NCBI GenBank assembly: GCA_949126835.1
Contig: OX421506.1
Location: 17,242,447 to 17,306,446 of the forward strand
Direction of reading: 5' to 3'
From: Anisus vortex
Lineage: Eukaryota > Mollusca > Gastropoda > Planorbidae
DNA length: 64,000 bases
A model generated the notes under the pieces. That model was not told the origin of the DNA and searched no databases. It saw only the letters and a list, made by a program, of their open reading frames with translations. Within the stretch, counting starts at the first letter, position 1. Every line of letters starts with the position of its first letter. The position numbers were made by a program, and so were the translations under genes. This document shows, piece after piece, positions 33,785-46,060 of this stretch.

Positions 33785-34700
33785 CATTCTACTCTTATCC
33801 GTGGTATGCGTCTAGCCTTGCAATTTTATTAGTGTTTTAAATGATGTTAATTTACTGCTTTACTTTCCTTGTTAGTTCTAGAACCCATTCCATATTAGGG
33901 TGTCACTCAGCAGTGCCGGCCTTAGACATTTGTGTGCTATAGGCAAGGATAAAAATGACGCCCTTTAATAGGCTCACTTTTAGAAAAATCTAAAATTTCT
34001 ATTTATTTTGAAGTATAAATCCAAAATGTGGAATTATCGAAAATATGGAAATTTCATAAATTTATTAAGTCTTCAACAACATTTTTTTTTCATTTTTACA
34101 ACTTTTTAAAAGTTAAGAGTTGATTTTAATTCATTTAATAAGCAATTTATGCTTTAAAATATGATGAAAAACAAAAATGTGGCACTCAGGAAGAATTAGT
34201 ACTTATATGCATTTGTTCTCCAATAAAGAATAATACACTGTTTTTTGTGTCTTTATGTTTATTTGAGCATTGCAACAGGTGGCTTTTGTGTTTATTTCCA
34301 AATTAGAGTTTAATGACATGTGTATTATTACTACTTTACTATTTTACCCTTCTCTCCTCTAGAGTTTCTAGGTTTAGTTATTGAACTATTGTTGTTACAC
34401 TTGTCTGTTGTGAATATTCGCTAGTAATGAACCTTGCATCTCTTTTTCTTTGTTAATGTTAAGTTACTGGTTTTCCTGGTTACTGGTTTGTTCAGGCAAC
34501 CCATTCCATGCCCGAATGCCACTCGGCATTATTTTTAAGTTGATGGGTCCCATACATGTGATGCAAATTCTAGTATAGGTCTAACTAATGTGAAATATAA
34601 TTATAGTTTTATGTTCTTATTATATGTGTAAAGTTTCTTTTTATGAAGTCTAATGTTTTGTTAAATTGATTTATTATGTCATCAATGCGTGGATTCTATG
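33785..34700 (-). repeat. Cluster of LINE 3'-end remnants
   Basis: 33785-33905 and 34440-34560 each carry the reverse complement of the C-terminal W-N-G-L-P-E-Q coding word (tttgttcaggcaacccattc in the second). 34170-34330 matches 8750-8870. Between them 33905-33975 has a decayed phrase (cagtgccggccttagac) of a type also seen at 40885. Confidence 0.6.
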
Positions 34701-34829
34701 ATTATTGGTCTTTTATTATTACTACTAAGTACTTTGCAGTTTTAGTTTGGTTAGGTTTTTACCATGAAAGATGTTGTTTGTATATATGTATGTGTTTTAC
34801 TTAGATACTTATCATCATCATTATCTGTG

Positions 34830-35880
34830 ATGCTACAGCCTGTAGATGGATCTGGCCTGTCTCACCACCTCTTTCAACTCACATCTGCCTGTTGTCTTCT
34901 TTACTAGGCCTGTACCCCGATCTGTCTCAGATCCATCTGAACATCGTCCAACCATCTCAGTCTGGGTCTGCCGTTAGGTCGTTTTCCTCTGGGGTTCTGT
35001 GTGCGTGTTATTTTACTCCTCTACTATTTGGCTTTCGTTTTATGTGGCCTGTCCAGCGTAGTCTGCCCTTCTTTATCTCAGCCACTTCTGTAGGATCTTC
35101 ATATAATTAATAGACCTCTCTATGGGTGTGCTTCCTGCATCCATTATTATCTTTTGTTGGTACAAAGATTTGTTAAAGGTATTTCCATTCCCAGGTACAT
35201 AATTTTTTCTGTGCATTCCAGAACCCACTGCCATACGTCACCTTATTATTGTTATGTAGATGATTTTTTGTTCTTGTGTTGTTTTTTTAATTTTTAGCAT
35301 GTTGTAGATACGGTAGTTTTTTGTTGCCTGATAGTATTATTTTTTTTTATTTCTACTACAATTTAATCAAATTTTGATGACTTTTGCTGTCTATTCTTCT
35401 TCTCTGGACTTGGTCATGTAATTTGTGTTTTTTGGGTGTTAATTTGTATTCTTATTTTTAGTGATGCTAATTCTAGTTCTATGAATGATTGTGTAATGTC
35501 TTTCTTGCTTTTTTTTCTAGTAGCGCAATGTCATCTAAGGAAATATCTTGTTATTGTTTCCCTTGTGCCAAAATGGATATTTCTTTTCACTTTCTCTAGA
35601 GTGATGTTAACGAGCATGCCCGATAGTGAGTCTCTTGGTCTAAGTCTGCGTCTCATTTTGAAATACCCTGGATCTGATTTTACTTTTAGCGTTGTTGAGT
35701 GTCATGTGTATTATTCTTGTTAGTTTTTTGGTTACACAAAATCCATGTAGAATTTCATTGAGGAATTTTCTTTTAACACTGTCGTAGGTCATTTTGTGTT
35801 CCACCTAAAGTTGGTTTATTTGGAAATTATATTCATGGTATTTCTCTACGAAGCAACTGAGAGTGAAGATGTGGTATGCT
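34830..35880 (-). pseudogene. LINE reverse transcriptase, middle to C-terminal part (rearranged, dead)
   Basis: On the minus strand from 35880: I-N-Q-L ... V-E-H-K-M-T-Y-D-S-V-K-R-K-F-L (RT motif A region), I-R-S-R-V-F-Q-N-E, ALEKV-like T-L-E-K-V-K-R-N-I, then a decayed Y-x-D-D-I-A-L-L box read as F-L-R-x-H-C-A-T. Near 35000 the tail RGKRPNGRPRLRWLDDVQM-like block is present. Many stops and frameshifts. Its N-terminal part is at 37570-38060, so the copy is split by about 1.7 kb. Confidence 0.7.
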
Positions 35881-36089
35881 GCTGATTTATTTCGTATAAA
35901 TTCACATTGATAGTTGTTAATGAGTTATTATTTTGCCCATTAAACATTGCTTTATTACTTAGAGTATTTTATAGTTCTATGTGTCCATTATGAGTATAAC
36001 TTCTAAATTCTTCGGTCGGTCATAAATTTCACAGGACAGATAACAGTTTATGATGATGGAATAAATAACACTTGATTTGCAGCACAACA

Positions 36090-36117
36090 ATTATATATAT
36101 ATATATATATATATATC
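36090..36117. repeat. (TA)n microsatellite
   Basis: About twelve ta units; the surrounding 35900-36700 shows no recognised coding sequence apart from an unassigned minus-strand ORF (36462-36220). Confidence 0.9.
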
Positions 36118-36899
36118 CATCACACGAACATGAATTATAACATAGTGCCAGTTTATAGAATACATCTTCCTCTGAGTCCGATATTCAATCACTCCATTTT
36201 AAATTTCATACACATCTTTTCAGCTCAAGCTACTGAAGTTAACTAAAATATAATCATCTCTCGTCACATGATCATTCGCTCTTTTTTCCTCATTTTTCTC
36301 GTGAATCTCAATATATAAAGCTAGCAACGCAATTTCCACAGAACTAATTGCGACGTAGAAATCATGATGACACAACAGCAAAGATTGAAATTCCTTTTTT
36401 AACTCTTGCTTATTAATATTCAATTGAATTACATGGGTCATTTCCCCTTGACCATTGTTCACTCATCAAATTGTCATTACATTTATTTAAAGTCTTTATC
36501 ATTACTCCCCCATTCAGGAAAAAAAAATAATTTATTATTATTTTTGAATTATCACACACACACAAATTTGTTACAATCATCAAAAAATAAATTCATATCA
36601 ATGTTTATCTAAAAAAAATCCTAATATTAATTACTAATATTATCAAGTCCGTCATGTAATAATAATCCACACAAAAAAAATTGAACAATATATATAAACA
36701 AAATTCAGTTTAGAAAAAAAAATTGGTGTCTTACAAAAATAAACACCGGCAAAGTAACTATTTGTGTTACATCCAACTGTCTGTCTATTCTGCTAATTAT
36801 TCCATGGATCAATTTCATTTTTTCATTTTTAAAATGTACTTTGTCAATTTCTGACATAATTTTGTTTATGTATTGATCTTGTTTCTGCTCTCTTTTGAG

Positions 36900-37565
36900 A
36901 GTTTGCTCATCAAAAGGCATTTTAATCAAATTAATATTTTTTACTTTTAGTCATTTGAGTTTCCTGTTTATTAGCATTATCAATGTATGCTAAAATTTAA
37001 GTCTTCGTTTAGTAGAAGTCATTTATTTGCTTTTCAGCAATCTTAAGTATTGGTTTATGACCTTCTAAATGTTTACACAGTGAGATAGCATGCCATCGCT
37101 TTGGTATATTAAATATTTCGCACTGTTTTTCAAATTTTTGCACATATTGCTCTTATTGTTCTGTACCATTCCACTTAGGAATTATATTATTTTTCACATT
37201 GTTTATGGATATGTCTATGTTTGGTGTTTCATGGACAATATTACTTTCTGATTTTCCTAGTGATTGTAAAAAATAGAAAGTTTGTAAAGCAGGATAAAAT
37301 TCTTGGTCTGGTAAATCTGCCATTTTTTCATTCTGTAACAATATAGCTTTCAAATTTAAATCAGTGGATTTTTGATCCATCCATTTCTGAAATATGTCAA
37401 AGCTATTGTCTTGTTTGACATTATAGGCATTAACAATTATAAGAGGGGCCAGACAGTTCTTTAAAATAGCCGCCTCAGTTTTGCCTGTAAGCCAAGGATT
37501 ATCAATTTCTATCTTAGTGACTGGACAATTAACAGTGGATCCATTTCCTAAATGGTCAGTTCCAA
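36900..37565 (-). pseudogene. LTR-retrotransposon-like gag / protease debris
   Basis: Minus strand 37565-37420 reads like the end of a retroelement protease region (T-D-H-L-G-N-G-S-T-V-N-C-P-V, then I-D-N-P-W-L-T-G-K-T-E-A). 37380-37050 reads like gag: MDQKSTDLNLKAILLQNEK, then IIPKWNGTEQ, Y-V-Q-K-F-E-K-Q-C-E-I-F-N-I-P and W-H-A-I-S-L-C-K-H-L-E-G-H. The order protease then gag is reversed relative to an intact element. No LTRs found. It separates two halves of a LINE, so it probably inserted there. Confidence 0.45.
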
Positions 37566-37569
37566 TCGT

Positions 37570-38060
37570 TTTGCGGTTAATGTTGTAAGAATGTATAGGT
37601 TACATTTAGAAGGAATATTCCTCTATAGTTGGCACATTGCAGTTTGAATCATTTTGTTTGTATCTGCGTTATGAGGGTGGTTACCCATTCAGAGTTTTTT
37701 TCCCCTCATTCCAAATTTGGCTAATGAGGTTATGTATTTGGGTGTGTAATTTTCTTCCTCCATATTTAATGATTTCTGCTGTGATTAGATCGTCACCAGG
37801 GCCTTTGAGGTTTCTCATTATATTTATAGCCTCTAAAGCTTCTTCCAAGGTTGGTGATTCTATTATTATGGGATTTGTCCTCCATGTGATATGTCATAGT
37901 CTTCATTTTGTACACAATCTGCATTTAGCACATTTTCGAAATACTCTGCTCATCTTTCAAGTACTTGGCAATTTTACGTAATTAGTTCTCCATCATTGCT
38001 ATCAAACATTCGAAGTCTAACTTGGAGTCCATTTTAATAATCTTTTATTCTCATATACAG
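37570..38060 (-). pseudogene. LINE reverse transcriptase, N-terminal part
   Basis: Minus strand: ESPTLEEALEAINIMRNLK, G-P-G-D-D-L-I-T-A-E-I-I-K-Y-G-G, LHTQIHNLISQIWNEGK, then L-Q-C-A-N-Y-R-G-I-F-L-L-N-V-T-Y (RT motif 1-2 region, N-Y-R-G-I-S-L-L). It joins 34830-35880 as the other half of one split copy. Confidence 0.75.
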
Positions 38061-38299
38061 TTCCGTACTATTTCCTTTTTTGGGATAGGTTTTTTCCATA
38101 AATTAAAAAAGTTTGTAATTTTTTTGTTTCTTTATCTTAGATACTCTTAATAGTTGTCATTTTTCTGTATTAAAATATTTTGTTAGATTCCCATTTTTAT
38201 AACTCATCTAGGTCTTTTTTTTAAAGTTCACTATCTTTTTCTGTCTTTATTGTTCTATAATATTTCTTTTGTTCTTATGCAGATGCAATTATAATATTT

Positions 38300-38330
38300 T
38301 AAGACCACACGGGAAAAAACGGCAGAGTCA
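38300..38330 (+). repeat. Subterminal-type repeat word (ggcagagtc)
   Basis: acgggaaaaaacggcagagtc resembles caatggaaaaagaggcatag (tcc) at 43045 and caatggaaaaaaggcagagt (cc) at 46035, all in the same orientation. Confidence 0.5.
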
Positions 38331-38386
38331 CATTTTTTAATTTCTTAAGTTACTGCCCCTGTCCTATATATAGTCATACATAGTAT

Positions 38387-38490
38387 TGCTAAACCACTGA
38401 GCTATAATATATGGAGTGCTCAAAGGAAGTAAATTGTAGGAGAAAATGAGGACTTTTTGACATAGATAAGTGCACTGTAGTGCACTGAGC
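38387..38490. repeat. Left inverted repeat of the P-element-like transposon
   Basis: Words ctgagctataatatatggag, tgctcaa, ggagaaaatgaggacttttt and atagataagtgcactgtag match the reverse complement of 42866-42977 in the same order. Confidence 0.75.
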
Positions 38491-39429
38491 TTTATATTCA
38501 TGGAATGATAAATCAAATGTGGACTTAATATATTTTTTTCTTACTTTTTCAAATTGGTTTATGTGCTCTTATTAGTTAGGCTGTATTTGAAATGCGCTAA
38601 GAGCTTACATTATGTATTGAGATTTACATTAAAAGTATAGCAACCAAACTTGTAATTAATTTGTTTCAATTTGTTTATTCACATAATAAAATTCATAGGA
38701 GTAGCCATACAATTACCATTTGGATGATTTACTAAATCTTCTTCAATTTTAAATATAGGCCTACCATCTCTACAATTTTTAACAATGGACATAAAATGTA
38801 TGATTACATTTTTTTTCTTATATTCAAACATATTTTTTTCATAATGTATATTCAATGTTTCCTTAACATTAAACAAAATGCTGTTTTCTTAAAAATCAAA
38901 TCACTTTCAAAATTTTATATTTACTGTTACGGTTTAATTTCAATAGAACCTATCCGCAACCTAAATATGACACAATCATGATAAAGGTAATCATTTCAAT
39001 AATGAATTTGTGCATATAGACATCACGTTCATGAATTGCTTATTATATATTGTAGTTTTTTAAATCCAACAATTAAGAAAATTTTTATTTCAATATTTGT
39101 TTATATCAACACACATACATTCAAAATATTGGCATAAAAAGAGTGTTTGAATTCAAAGTATCATAAAAGTAACATATGTTTAATAATCAAAATAATTGTA
39201 TTTTACATTTCCTTCCATTTTATACAATACAATTTCAACGAAAGATATTAATTTCCTATTAATATAATTTAATGTTGTATGCATTTAAAACATAATTTAA
39301 ACTTGATAAATAAAGAATATTGAAGAATACTTTTACATGAAATGGCCAATACACACATGTTTATTATAACTTGTTTTGATGTTTTCACTTGATATTTACA
39401 CAGAAGTAGAGACTATAGAATTGAAAATT

Positions 39430-41550
39430 ATTGGTTCTTAAATTGAACAAGTTTAAAAAAAAAATTCTTATTTTTTGTCCGGAAACTTTTTCATTAAACA
39501 TTTTACCAATGTGGTGCATTATAATTTTTAAATAGCTTTCTATGCAAAATTTGATCATCAAAATGGCATGATGATGTTGGTGATTAATCAAATAAGTGGA
39601 AATCTAAACATGTAAAAAGCCATTTATTGTGACACATTATTAAGGTATTTGTGCAAATGTTTGAAACAGCTCTTGCCTTCAACAAAGTTGTCACTGAAAT
39701 TTTCAGTTCTCTTTGAAGAGATTTTTCTGTTTCTAGGCATACAGAAAATATATCACTATTGGGTATTGTTAATCCTCCCTTATTCTTAAAATGTACAAGA
39801 CTATTTGAAAATGTAAAATTATTTTCAAAAGATAAAGTTTCTAAACAAAGGTGACATTTAATTATTTTTTTCATCATCTTAATCACATATCCTGCAATGT
39901 AAGAAATTGCAGCTTCTTTAAATTCTGACAGTCTGCCTACTTCATAATCTGGGACATTATCTAATGCTATATTTGGTGTAATAGAATCAATACTAATATT
40001 AGTGTCGTGAGCTTTTGAACCTTTTGCTATCGGATTTATACTGTTCAATATATCAATTAATTTATCAATGTGTAAATAAAATGTACTGTATTATGAGAAT
40101 CTTTAAAATTTTCCATTTTGTATTGTTTATTACAAAAAGCTATTGCATCAGCAACACTTGTACTTAAACATTGAGCTGCTCAATTCACTTTCATTTTTTT
40201 CTTTTTGATAATGTATGTGATTACAAGTTCATTTGTTTCTTAGTCTAAGTCCTTCTTTTTCTTGAATAGCATGCAAATCTTCTATAAAAGACCATTTAAT
40301 AAAGTTGTTTTCTATTTTTAAACATTTTCGTTCTGCTAAGGTATTTCTAACATTTTTTTTTAGATTTACACAATTTAGTTTGACAAACTTTCAATTTCTG
40401 TACTCTGTTCTCATAGTCCATCTTTCTTTTTTTTGTCTTGGTACTGTCTGTTATAAAATATGAATGATCTTGGTTGTTTTCTGTTGCCATAGTTGTTGTT
40501 TCAATTCTGGGATTGGAAGTGGATGTCATTTCCTCTGGACATAGCTGAAGGTATAAAAAAAAAAGAAAAATTTTGAACACATACCAAAATGTATTATCAT
40601 ACATAATGTAATATTATCAGCGCGCTCATGAATGGATTGCCTTTTCGATACTGAAACATTTGCCACACATATATACCGTTTTGAGTCCATGATTCAAATA
40701 AGCTATGTAGCCCTCAGTGGTATTTCTCTATTGGACTAAATTAGCATAGCATAACATGCCACTGGTGCAGGAGATTAAGGCAGAGGCATGCGGTGAATTT
40801 AGGTACATGCAATATCGCAATGGCAATGTTTAGTAGCCTAGGTCTTGTCTCTTATCCAGTATTTACAGGACGTTGTTTACATATCCAGGGCCGTATTTAG
40901 GATTGCTGGGCCTCTGTTCAAAATTTTTAGTGGGGACCCCTCTTGGCCTCGCCCTGCCTTCCGCATACCTCAGAGAAGTGCCATTAATTAATATTACATT
41001 TTTAAAAATAATAAATTCTATGTTGCGCTGAAGCGCTTAAATTGTAGGGGAAAAAATGGGGATGTCACAAAAAATATGTTTTTTATGTGTGTGAGCCCCC
41101 CTTTTGTGTGGCGGCTCCTGTTCCAAAGGAACACGTGGAACATGCTTAAATACGCCACTGTGCATATCCGTTATACAGTCACACAACCTCTTACGATAAC
41201 TTGACTCTGTCATAGGTTGTATAAATATCATTGTTAGGCCAACTGGTTCAGTGGTGCATTAAAGTACCAGCATTTGAAAATAATTTTATAAATATTTAAA
41301 TGTTTTTGTTAAATAATAACAAGTGTATATTAATAAAATGAAAAATTAAACATACTACATTCTGTTTATTCAGCTCAAAAAGGTTGGTACAGCATTTTGT
41401 ATTAATCTTGTTTGCTTTCCATATCTGTCAAACATGTTTTCTTCTAAATGCAGTGAACAAGTACGTGTAGTAATTCTCACATTTTCCTTCTCAATACCGA
41501 CATTTTCTATCCATTGTTGTCTTCTCTCTCTAAATGTTTGATTCGGAAAC
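39430..41550 (-). pseudogene. P-element-like transposase with THAP domain (decayed)
   Basis: Minus-strand exon 41550-41356 encodes the second half of a THAP zinc finger: FPNQTFRERRQQWIENVG, CSLHLEENMFDRYGKQ, TRLIQNAVPTFF. A second exon from 40543 gives a basic, coiled-coil-like region (KKRKMDYENRVQKLKVCQ). Then come, with stops and frame changes, F-I-K-W-S-F-I-E-D-L-H-A-I-Q-E-K-E-G-L-R-L, and from 40048 the P-element C-terminal region: AAISYIAGYVIKMMKKI, C-H-L-C, KNKGGLTIPNSDIFSVCL, and finally FCIESYLKIIMHHIGKMF. The order and motifs fit P-type (THAP9-related) transposases, nuclear cut-and-paste enzymes. The first half of THAP is missing; a CR1 fragment lies just upstream at 41640-42330. Confidence 0.8.
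40880..41170. repeat. Decayed repeat pieces inside the P-like element
   Basis: ccagggccgtatttaggatt and ggcctctgttcaaaattttt at 40888-40925, and gtggcggctcctgttccaaa then taaatacgccactg at 41108-41160, are fragments of the low-complexity 'decayed phrase' type also seen at 11700 and 33905. Intron-like position between THAP and the core. Confidence 0.45.
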
Positions 41551-41639
41551 CTTAAGAAATATAGAAATACAATACTAAATATGTAAAGAAATGTATGTAG
41601 GTTATAAAATATATAATTATATATAAAAAAATGTTCTAT

Positions 41640-42330
41640 GTCTACGTAAGTGAAAAATGTGAATATATCATAGATATACTTAGTTTAGACAGAGCTAGCA
41701 AAAATAAAATCACCCATTTCTGCGTAAGTGACCACTGGATGTCTTGTGACATTTCGATAGTTGTTGTGATATATATAGTGGGATAGGGGATTCCAGGCGG
41801 ACGTATCCACGTAGGAGAATGCACGCTGGTCAGCGGACACTAGCTTCGCACGAGGGATCCGAAGATTCAGTGGGTCAGAAGCCGAGCAAAGTGGACAGGA
41901 TTGGGCGTATAGCTTGAGAAAGAAGCGAATGTAATCTGGGGCGGATTCATTAAGGCACTTGTAGCAGAAAGAAGCCAGCTTTTAGGAGATCCGGTAGTTG
42001 ATGGGTAGCCAGTGCAGAGATCAGAGCAGACTAGTGATAGGCTATAAGTTGATTTCTTCTTATTGAGGACTAGTCGGGCAGCACAGTCCTGCACACGTTT
42101 GACTCTAAATGGAGGAGGCCGAGAGGCCAGAAAATAGCGAATTACCATAATCCAAGAGGGATAAGAGTAGAGAGATGACAAGCTCCTGTGTGAGATAGTG
42201 ACGGATGGCGGCATTACGACGCATGTGGAAGAAGCAGGTTTTGGTGAGGAAGGAGATGTGGGCCTCAAAGACTGGCAAAGTGTGTAAACCGACGATACGT
42301 TCCCATTAAGAATACACCGGCGGGCGAACG
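41640..42330 (-). pseudogene. CR1-like LINE reverse-transcriptase C-terminus
   Basis: Minus strand: V-F-E-A-H-I-S-F-L-T-K-T-C-F-F-H-M-R-R, then YLTQELVISLLLS-type, VQDCAARLVLNKKKSTYS, a frame change to LHWLPINYRIS, LASFCYKCLNESAPDYI, then LRIPRAKLVSADQRAFSYV. This is the canonical CR1/L2 tail. Several frameshifts. Inserted at the 5' side of the P-like transposase. Confidence 0.8.
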
Positions 42331-42560
42331 CATGGGGGACAGCAATGGTTGCAGCAAGCCCGTATCGCGCACCACCCGGTGCCTGGACGCCTGTATTTAT
42401 ATTATAGGATTTGTGCTACCGGGTGACAGTGCAGTGCAGTGCAGTGCGGGCGAGCCAACACGATAATTATCCTTAGGAGAACCGCAGTGGATAATCCTAG
42501 TTGCGGAATTTTTACTGTTAGACGGCACGCCACGTATTTTATAAATTAACATTGTGGCTT
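42331..42560. other. GC-richer block with GTGCA tandem repeat
   Basis: Contains cagtgcagtgcagtgcagtg at about 42430 and inverted words caccacccggtgcc / gctaccgggtg. No coding content assigned; may be part of the neighbouring element. Confidence 0.45.
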
Positions 42561-42865
42561 AATTAATATAAATTAGTGTCTAAATAATAAATATATACTT
42601 TAAAAGTACTTACTCAGTTAACATATATAAGTATATAAGCTTATCATTTATGTGGTATTCAAAGAATTATGGAGAAAAATGATCAACCATTTCATCTTTT
42701 GACTTGACAAAGAAATGAATCCGGTACTTATTAAAACTTACAAGTATAAGAGAGTATATAGAGTCTATATAAAATAGTTCATTTTTATCAAATTACAATG
42801 ACGCAATTACAAAAAGTTTTTAAATTTTAAGTACTTTTTAATAACTTTTTATGTATGTATAGATC

Positions 42866-42977
42866 AGTCTACAGTGCACCTATCTATATTAAAAAGTCCG
42901 CATTTTCTCCCATTTTTTGTTCTCTGTTTTAATTGCTTGAGCACTCCATGTATATATAACTCAGTGTGCTAAACTAC
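42866..42977. repeat. Right inverted repeat of the P-element-like transposon
   Basis: ctacagtgcacctatctat, aaaaagtccgcattttctcc, gagcactccatgtatatata and actcagtgtgctaaac are the reverse complement of the left repeat at 38387-38490. Confidence 0.75.
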
Positions 42978-43167
42978 TTTTCAAGTGAAAAAAACAGCAA
43001 TATCCATAAGAAAAATAGTGAAGAAAAAAACCTGTACAATGGAAAAAGAGGCATAGTCCATTGTTTACAATGAAAATAAAAGCAAAGTCACTAATGGCAT
43101 GTGATATTTAGCGTCACGTGATTCCAGAATCCAATGGAAGGCAACGCTGATGAAAACAACATTAAAG

Positions 43168-45344
43168 ATGGCGGATGGTGGTGAACGCGTTGAAATTACG
43201 AATAGACCGAAGAAAAGAAAAATAGTTTGAAGATTAAAAGAAAAACTAAAAAAACAAAAACTGTTAAATCACACAACAGGGCCAGACTGCAAATGTACAA
43301 GATTTAAGTGTTTTGAAATTGTAACAGGAGAAAATAGGGCACGTTTATTGGCTAAGTTTAATGCAATGTCCACCAAAGATTTGCAAGATTCTTTTCTGGC
43401 TGGGCTTATAACAGTGTGTAATGTCACAAGAAGAAGACCACGGAAAGAGGATCAGATAAAATTAAATAATAACAGCTATAAATACAAGGTTTTTGTGAAT
43501 GATGAAGAACAATTTGCACAAGTGTGCTTCAATGCTTTCCTTTCCATATTTGGTATCAAGAAAGGCAGAGTGGAGACAATAAAACGGAGCTTGTCGACTA
43601 CAGGTAGGTCTACCACTACTTAATCTAGTTTCTACATTTTAAATATAGGCTAAATATAATTTCTAAACAAGTAGGACCTAGTCTCAACGTATTTTATTCA
43701 ATTATTTGAAGTTTTAATATTGCGTCAATATAATATTTAGGATTATACTATAGAGATAGGTCATTCATAAGAGGAGTCATAATCTAGGCCATGGCCATAG
43801 AGTGCCTATGATAGCCGGCCATAGGTAACAAAAATGTTTTCTTAATTTCAACATTAATAAAACAAGTTGGCCTTTGCTTTAGTCTAAGGCTTAGGGCTAT
43901 ATTTTTGGCCTATACCATAAAACTTTAGCATTTTTATTTTTATATATTTATAAGTTATAACAGTAATAAGGAAATACAAATTTAAAAATATCTTTTCTCT
44001 TCACAGGGGAACCACCAAAGGATCAAAGAGGACATCACAGTAACAGACCTCATAGACTTAGTGACATTGTGGTAAAAAGAATACAAAACCACATATCATC
44101 CTTCAGAGGAAGACAATCTCACTACTCATTGGGGAAAAGCCGCCGCATCTATTTGCCCGAGGAGTTCAATATAAACAAAATGTATTCAATGTTTAATGAC
44201 ATTTATCCGGATCTGCAGGTTTCTTATGAAACATACAGAAAAATATTTAACAGTGATTTCAATATTTCTTTTGGATACACAAGGACAGATACCTGTTCAA
44301 AATGTGATGAAATTAAGATTAGTATTGAAAAAGCTTCTAAAGATCATTACAACAATCCTGACAGTGAGCAGCTTAAGCAGGCTCTTCAAAAACTTCAATT
44401 AAAAAGGGACGTTCATCAAAGAAAGGCGGACACCTATTATAGAAGAAAACGAGAAGCTCAGCTCAAGGCAAGCAAAGATCAAAACTTTGAAGCCATTACC
44501 ATAGATTTTAATAAAAACTTGAGCATGCCAAACATATCTACCAATGACTTCTATTACAGAAGGAAACTAACTTTTTTATCTTTCAACATTCACTTGCTCT
44601 CAAGCAATGATGTTTTATCTATGCCTATGATGAAACCATTGCCAAGAAAGGTGCAGATGAAGTCACCTCTATACTTTTTCATTTTTTAATGAATCATTTG
44701 AGTGGAGAAATAAAACATTTGGAATTATTTTGTGACTCATGTGCGGGTCAGAATAAAAACTATACAATGATTCGTTTTCTGGATTTTCTAGTAAATCAGA
44801 GGAAAAGGTTTGATTCTATCAAGATATCTTTTCCCAAAAAGGCCATTCCTATCTTGAGTGTGATAAAGACATGGGTCTTATTAATTGTAAAGCACATGCA
44901 GGCACACCTTCAGACTGGCACGAAATATTAATGGCTGCAAGACAAAATCCAAGTCCCTACAATGTCATTGAGCTAAACCAGGATATGGTAAAAATATGAC
45001 TCAGTTTTTAAAACCTGTGTATAAAGCTGGATGTCCTGTACCTATGAGGCCTCTAAAAGAAGTCATGTTCTCAAGCAAATCACCTAGAGTAATCAGTCAT
45101 AGAGACTCATGGAATGGACCTATCCTTAATACCACCATTTTGTCCAACACTAGGCGTTCAAGTAAAGCTGTCAGTATTTATTGGTGAGCCTGTAAGACTA
45201 TACAGGAACACAATTATTATTCCTTTGGCCAAATACAAAGATCTTCAGGTCCTCAAGAAATTCACTTCAGCCCCTGAATTTTATGACAGTTTGGAACATG
45301 ATGAAACTAATGATGATCCACTAGATGACCTTTCAGATGATTAA
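43168..45344 (+). pseudogene. Transposon-like CxGQNKN gene, two exons, frameshifted
   Basis: ATG at 43168 starts MADGGERVEITNRPKKRKIV and meets an in-frame TGA at 43228, then continues PDCKCTRFKCFEIVTGEN, LARFNAMS-like and FNAFLSIFGIKKGRVETI to a donor gtaggt at 43605. The intron ends at ttcacag (44007). Exon 2: DQRGHHSNRPHRLSDIV, RTDTCSKCDEIKISIEKA, ITIDFNKNLSMPNI, a frameshift near 44625, then ELFCDSCAGQNKNYTMIR, a second frameshift near 44840, then DKDMGLINCKAHAGTPSDW and an acidic end. It recalls uncharacterised multi-copy animal proteins with a D-x-C-x-G-Q-N-K-N core (DUF7869-like, from memory) that probably derive from a DNA transposase. One stop and at least two indels: dead. Confidence 0.7.
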
Positions 45345-45424
45345 ATAAAATATAAGAATTGCTTCTTTACTTACCAGTATTAAAACAAAATTAGTTCTTC
45401 ATTTTATAAAAAGAAAAAGATTTT

Positions 45425-45565
45425 TTCTTGTAGTTTTTTTTCATTTTGTTTGTGTATTTTTTTATATTTGTTTGTGTGTATTTTTGTTGTTTTGTTTGTG
45501 TATTTTTGTTGTTTAGTTTTTGTAATTTTTTGTTGTTTAGTTTGTATTTGTAATGTGTCTGTTTT
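45425..45565 (+). repeat. Degenerate tandem repeat, TTTGTGTATTTTTGTTGTT unit
   Basis: Four to five imperfect units rich in T and G just downstream of the CxGQNKN pseudogene. Confidence 0.8.
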
Positions 45566-45769
45566 CTAACTATAGGACTAACTATGAAACTATACTATTA
45601 ATTACCTCAGACAAAATGAACTTATTAAAAAACTAAGAAGAAAGGTTAAAATAATTTCCAAACATTAAAAATATTATTGATAATGGTAATGTAAAACTAT
45701 CATAAAAAGAAAAATTAATTTAAAGCACTCTATTTATTAAATTATACATGGGTTTGAAACTTGGTTAAG

Positions 45770-45960
45770 ACTAGGATTTGTTTCTGCAATGTGAGGGTGT
45801 CCCTAAGTCTACCAGCTCTGATGAGTATCTGGCATTAGTTGGGGTAAAGTAAAGACGGATGGGCATTCTTCTGGCCACATAATCCTCTAGTAAGAAGTGG
45901 CCATTCAATCGGCCATGTATTCAATTTGTTCCGACAGGTAGTTTACTATCTTATTTATAA
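45770..45960 (+). repeat. tRNA-derived SINE, copy 3 (head decayed)
   Basis: Body words gagggtgtccctaagtctac, ggcattagttggggtaaagt, ggccacataatcctctagta; the 3' end gttccgacaggtagt is shortened. Confidence 0.8.
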
Positions 45961-46004
45961 AATTAGTCTAATAAGTCTTTAGTTGAATTTAAGAACAAAA
46001 ACAA

Positions 46005-46060
46005 TGTAAAACACGGCATAGTCCAAAACAATGGAAAAAAGGCAGAGTCCATTTTAACCC
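46005..46060 (+). repeat. Two ggca[g/t]agtcc words downstream of the CxGQNKN gene
   Basis: aaaacacggcatagtcc and caatggaaaaaaggcagagt (cc) within 40 bp. With the word at 43045 they bracket the pseudogene in direct orientation; candidate transposase-binding or subterminal repeats. Confidence 0.5.

Noticed and set aside
36541..36929. Minus-strand ORF (MIKMPFDEQTLKREQKQD...) as a host gene
   Set aside because: Lies in element debris between LINE halves, no splice context or family match.
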